In this document: positions 60,359 through 64,000 of the stretch, in pieces
Numbering within the stretch: the stretch's first letter is position 1
Layout: each line of letters opens with the position of its first letter
From: Edaphochlamys debaryana
Lineage: Eukaryota; Chlorophyta; Chlorophyceae; Chlamydomonadales
Direction: 5' to 3'
Length of the DNA: 64,000 bases
Assembly: GCA_016858145.1 (NCBI GenBank)
Contig: JAEHOE010000104.1
Span: forward strand, 1-64,000
The notes under the pieces: generated by a model
Databases searched by the model: none
Seen by the model: the letters and a program-made list of their open reading frames with translations, nothing else
What the model was told of the DNA's origin: nothing
Program-made: the position numbers and the translations under genes

Positions 60359-63300
60359 CTAGACGCGCGCAGCCTTGCCTCCCCCTACCCGCCTCGGCAC
60401 ACCCACGTCATCCTTGGCCCGGCACGGGGGCGAAGCGGCGGCGTCAAACACGAAATCGACATCGCACGTGAGGGGGGTGGCGTACTGCTGGGCGCAGATG
60501 ATGCCGCTGCTGGCCCCGTCGCTGGGGCCCCACGGGTCAGCGTAAGCCCCATCGGGGCGGCCGATGCAGAAGCACTCCACGTCCTTGCAGGCCGCAGCCA
60601 GGACGGTGCCGTTTCGGGGCGCATCGGCGCACGTGGCCTCGGCGTGGTGCCACATGGTGTACGGCGGGCAGGCAGCCACGCGGCCCTTGCCTCCGAGGCA
60701 GCGGATGTACTTTGCCGTGTCGCTGCCAAGGACGTCCGCGTACTTGCCGTCCGGCTTATCAGCACAGAAGCAGTCCGCCGAGGTGCAGGGGGCAGGCTGC
60801 TGCTGGGTGGTGGTCTCCGCGCTGGATGGGCCGTCCACGCAGCGCCCTAGCGCGCCGTTCCAGACCTGGCCCTCGCGGCAGGGCGGCTGAGCGACAACGG
60901 AGCCTGAGGGTGGGGCGGGATGGGGTGGGGCAGGGAAGGGTGTGATTAGGCGAGGGACGATGAGATGCATTTGCATGGGTATGCACACCGAAGCAAGGCC
61001 GCAGCGGGAACCCCTGACCGCCCCAGGCGTGACCGTACCCGCCTTCGCCGTAGCGTGCCCTCCCTCCCGCCCCTGGCTGCCCTTCGCACCTGCAACACAC
61101 TTGTAGACGCTCGCCCTGTCGCCGGCCCGGAGCACGTAGGACCCATCCGGCTTGCCGAGGCAGTCGGGCACCCGCGGCTGCTGCTGCTGCGCCTTGGCCT
61201 CCGGGGCCAGATCGCACAGCCCCACCGCCGGATCGAACACCAGACCGGCGGCGCACTCGTGCACGTGCGCAGCGCCGTCCCCATTGCAGAGGACGAAGGA
61301 GGTGCGGGCGGCGTCGAAGGGGTTGGCGTAGGTGCCCACGGCCCGACCAACACAGAAGCACTCGGGCTTCGCCTCCGCAGCCCCGCTGGCCTCGTCGCAC
61401 TCGGCGGGGCGGCGGGTGTGGAGAGCCAGGACCGTCGCCGCCACCGCTTCCGCATCCGGCGAGACCAGCACCTCGGCCTCCGCCTCCTGCTTCGGCGTCT
61501 CAATCACAGAGGCTGCTGATGCGAGCGCCGCGCGGCGGCCCGAGCTGGGGTATACGGCCCGGCAGTTCTGCCACGCAGCGCCCACGAAGTTGGCGCAGGA
61601 GCCGGCGGAGGCGGGGGCGCAGTAGGTGCCGCAGTCGATGAGGCCGGGAGGGCACGAGTCCTGCCAGCACAGGAACGCCGCGCCTGCGGGTGGTGAGCAA
61701 GCACAGGGGAATGAAGTGAGCGGTGAAGCGGTGGACATGGCAGCTCCCAACACCGCGACGGCTGGTGCCTTGCACCTGCAGGAAACGGCCTCTGTCCTTC
61801 TCGCCAGTTAACCCCTGAACAACAGCCCGGCGTGCTCACCTTTGTAGCCCGCCTTGCACTTGTCGTAGCACACCAGGCCGCCGTCCCAGTCGGTGTTGGC
61901 GGGGCAGCCCAGGGGCTTGGACCCGCGGGTGGAGGTCTTCTTGGCGAAGGAGTGGATGGAGGTGCGGGGGTTCTTGGCGGCGTAGGAGCTCTTGACGTAG
62001 GTGCGGCCCTTGGGGTAGCCAACGCCGCGGTCGTAGGTGCTCTTCCACTTGGTGTCAGGCCCGCGGTAGCACGTGCAGCTGGGGAGGGGAGGAAGTGCAA
62101 ATGGGATGAGGAAGAGATGAGGTTAGGTAGGCCAATGCGGAGAGGTGAGAGGTGCCGGTAAGCAGGGCTCGTGGCACATGGTAGGACCCTTGATGCCGGA
62201 AGGAGCTGCCTCGGCAAAGACCGCACCCCTAGCTAGAGCGAGGTGGAAGGCTGCTCACCCCGTGTCCGTGAATCCGCTGTCGCAGTTGCCGCAGCACTTA
62301 TTCTTATAGAACTTGAGGTTGACGCAGCAGCAGCCCTTCCCCCGGGTGACGGCTCCGCGGAAGCAGGACAGGGGGTCGTTGCGGTAGCCGTCCGGGCAGG
62401 AGTTCTGGATGCACATGGTCAGGCCGTTGGAGTGGTAGCCGTCCCTGCACCGGGGGTAGCACGTGCCGGCGCCGTTGTCCTCGTCTCTGTGGGTGAGTGG
62501 GGGGAGTACGGAGGGCACGGGGTGAGTCGGCGGGGGGGGTGGTTGGGGCAGTTGCATGCGGTGCCCGCCCAGGGTGCCCCTCAGGCCTTCAAGCCCCCTC
62601 CATCCCCCTGCTGCACCCCATGCACGCACCCCGGGTTGCAGCTCCAGGTGCTGCAGCTGGTGAACACAGCCTTGTCGCTGTAGCCGGCGTCGCAGCCCTT
62701 GTAGCAGCGGCTGCCGTAGTACGTGTAGCCGGCGTCGCACCTGTTGGTACGTACGACAAAGGAATGGGGAATGTCAAGTTGGGCCAGAGGGGCGCGTGGA
62801 GCGAGGCTGAGAAACATCCCTTGGGGCCGCAAGCCCCGCCCTGCGGCCTTGCCCTTCCCGCCCGTTGCCGGTGCCACCGGACTCACTTGTCGTAGCACAG
62901 GCCTCCGATCTCGTCCTGGACCTGTGTGTTGGGGTCGCAGCCCACGTAGCTGCAGGTCAGGCCGGTGCCGCCCACGCCGTCATCGCGGTACCCGGGAGGG
63001 CAGTTCTGGTAGCAGGTGTTGAGCACGCCGTGGGACCTGGCGGGCGGGGCCGTCATGGACAGATCACGGAGTCAGTCGAGGAGGTTTCCCGCGGCCCCCC
63101 TTTCCCAGTGACCCGGGCTCCCAGCTGTCGTCTAGCCCCATGCGCGCAGGAGCTCACCCGTACTGCCAGTCCGAGGGGCAGGAGGGGTAGCAGATCGCGC
63201 CCTGCTGCTCGTAGCCGCTGGGGCAGGTGTTGACCGGCTGGCTCCCACGGGCGTACGTGTCCTTGGTGCAGGCAGCTGCAGCAAGGGATGGGCCGCGGCG

Positions 63301-63869
63301 ATTGATTGGGGGCATAGAACGGTTAGGAGCGGTCGGCAGTGCTCGGGGCATCCCCTCCCGCCAGCCATTGCGTACGACGGCTCGTGTTCCCAACCCCTGC
63401 ACCACCAACACATACGTAGTGGGGCATGCACCCACCTGTGAGGGGCTTGAGGATGGTGTCCTTGAGTGTGTCCACGATCTGGTTCCAGGGCACGGACTTG
63501 GGGTCGAGCTTGAGGCCGTTGACGGACAGGTCCACACCGAACAGCGTGGCAGAGAAGTCGAAGGCAAAGGATTGCTGGGGGTGGGAAGGAAGCAAGCGAG
63601 AGACGGGGGGAAAAGGGTAAAAGTTGGGCATGGCTTGGCGTGTGCTGTAGATTGCGCGGGCCATACAGCATGCGGGCTGCGAGTCCTTGCCCAGCCTCGT
63701 GACTCCAAGTCGTCCCGTTGCTGCGCGGGTGCTGCATTGACCCATCAAATCAGACACACGCGGGTGCCATCGATGCCTTCCTGAACGCACCTCGGTGGTC
63801 TTGAGCTCGAGGTCGATGCTGACGTAATGGAGCTGGATCTCGTCCGCAATCTTGAAGCCGAGCTTGAGG
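60359..63869 (-). CDS. Secreted CBM14-like/Cys-rich protein, copy D (3' part, exons 11-19)
   Basis: This is a third paralogue in inverted orientation, cut by the window edge inside intron 10. Minus-strand exons are 63869-63791, 63574-63436, 63275-63158, 63036-62887, 62740-62630, 62486-62259, 62078-61840, 61683-61090 and 60903-60359. Their lengths are identical to exons 11-19 of copy A (79, 139, 118, 150, 111, 228, 239, 594, 545). All frames are intact. Exons are nearly identical to A with a few changes (KTTE for KTSQ at the exon 11 end; a QQQQ run for QQHQ). Introns 17 and 18 and the 3' flank are clearly diverged, so this is a genuine separate gene under purifying selection. It carries the Cys-rich region and all four CBM14-like modules. 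Its 5' half lies beyond 64000. Confidence 0.85.
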
Positions 63870-64000
63870 CTGCGTCGGATAAAGGGGAAAGGACGGGTAA
63901 CCTTTAGAACGGCAGACAGGGCGCAACGTCACACGCAGGTCGGTTGACCGCGCGCCTCTGTGCCGGAGCCAGGCCTAGGTCCCACGTCTCCCCCCCAGGT

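Noticed and set aside
1..64000. CRISPR arrays, bacterial operons, ribosome binding sites and rRNA genes
   Set aside because: No regular spacer-repeat arrays or rRNA sequence were seen, and the intron-rich gene structure is eukaryotic.

Overview
The window is nuclear DNA of a GC-rich eukaryote, most likely a core-chlorophyte green alga of the Chlamydomonas type. The reasons are many short GT-AG introns, ATGGCG start contexts, TGTAA motifs (the usual chlorophyte polyadenylation signal) 470-790 bases past stop codons, and a Dualen/RandI-type LINE, a family first described from Chlamydomonas reinhardtii. I could not determine the species.

Layout. (1) 1-26.8 kb: two tandem plus-strand copies (A, 2148-10382; B, 14109-26119) of a 19-exon gene for a secreted protein of about 1506 residues. 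It has a signal peptide, a long beta-rich region, a Cys-rich GY-repeat region and four CBM14-like (chitin-binding) modules. Copy A is intact. Copy B carries an internal 3.77 kb duplication and frame-breaking indels, and lies in sequence of doubtful quality. (2) 28.5-35.1 kb: two divergently transcribed, intrinsically disordered, RRxS-rich proteins that share a short N-terminal block. (3) 35.1-38.5 kb: no gene recognised, but three dispersed tRNA-like/SINE-like modules. (4) 38.5-41.4 kb: a third disordered protein on the minus strand. (5) About 42.1-53.07 kb: a nearly full-length minus-strand non-LTR retrotransposon. In 5'-3' order it encodes a multi-spanning membrane region, a Josephin-like cysteine protease, an APE endonuclease, reverse transcriptase, a chromodomain-like segment, RNase H, and a CCHC plus restriction-like endonuclease. 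(6) 53.07-58.9 kb: a minus-strand multi-exon membrane protein resembling DUF4436; the retrotransposon begins directly after its stop codon. (7) 60.36-64 kb: a third, inverted and window-truncated paralogue (D) of the secreted protein.

The strongest candidate for something undescribed is the retrotransposon: a dual-endonuclease LINE whose first segment looks like a membrane-anchored, Josephin-type (deubiquitinase-like) protease, followed by a chromodomain-like insertion. The main caution is assembly quality. Two error-rich patches coincide with the two duplication junctions, and the LINE frame changes are all single-base losses.
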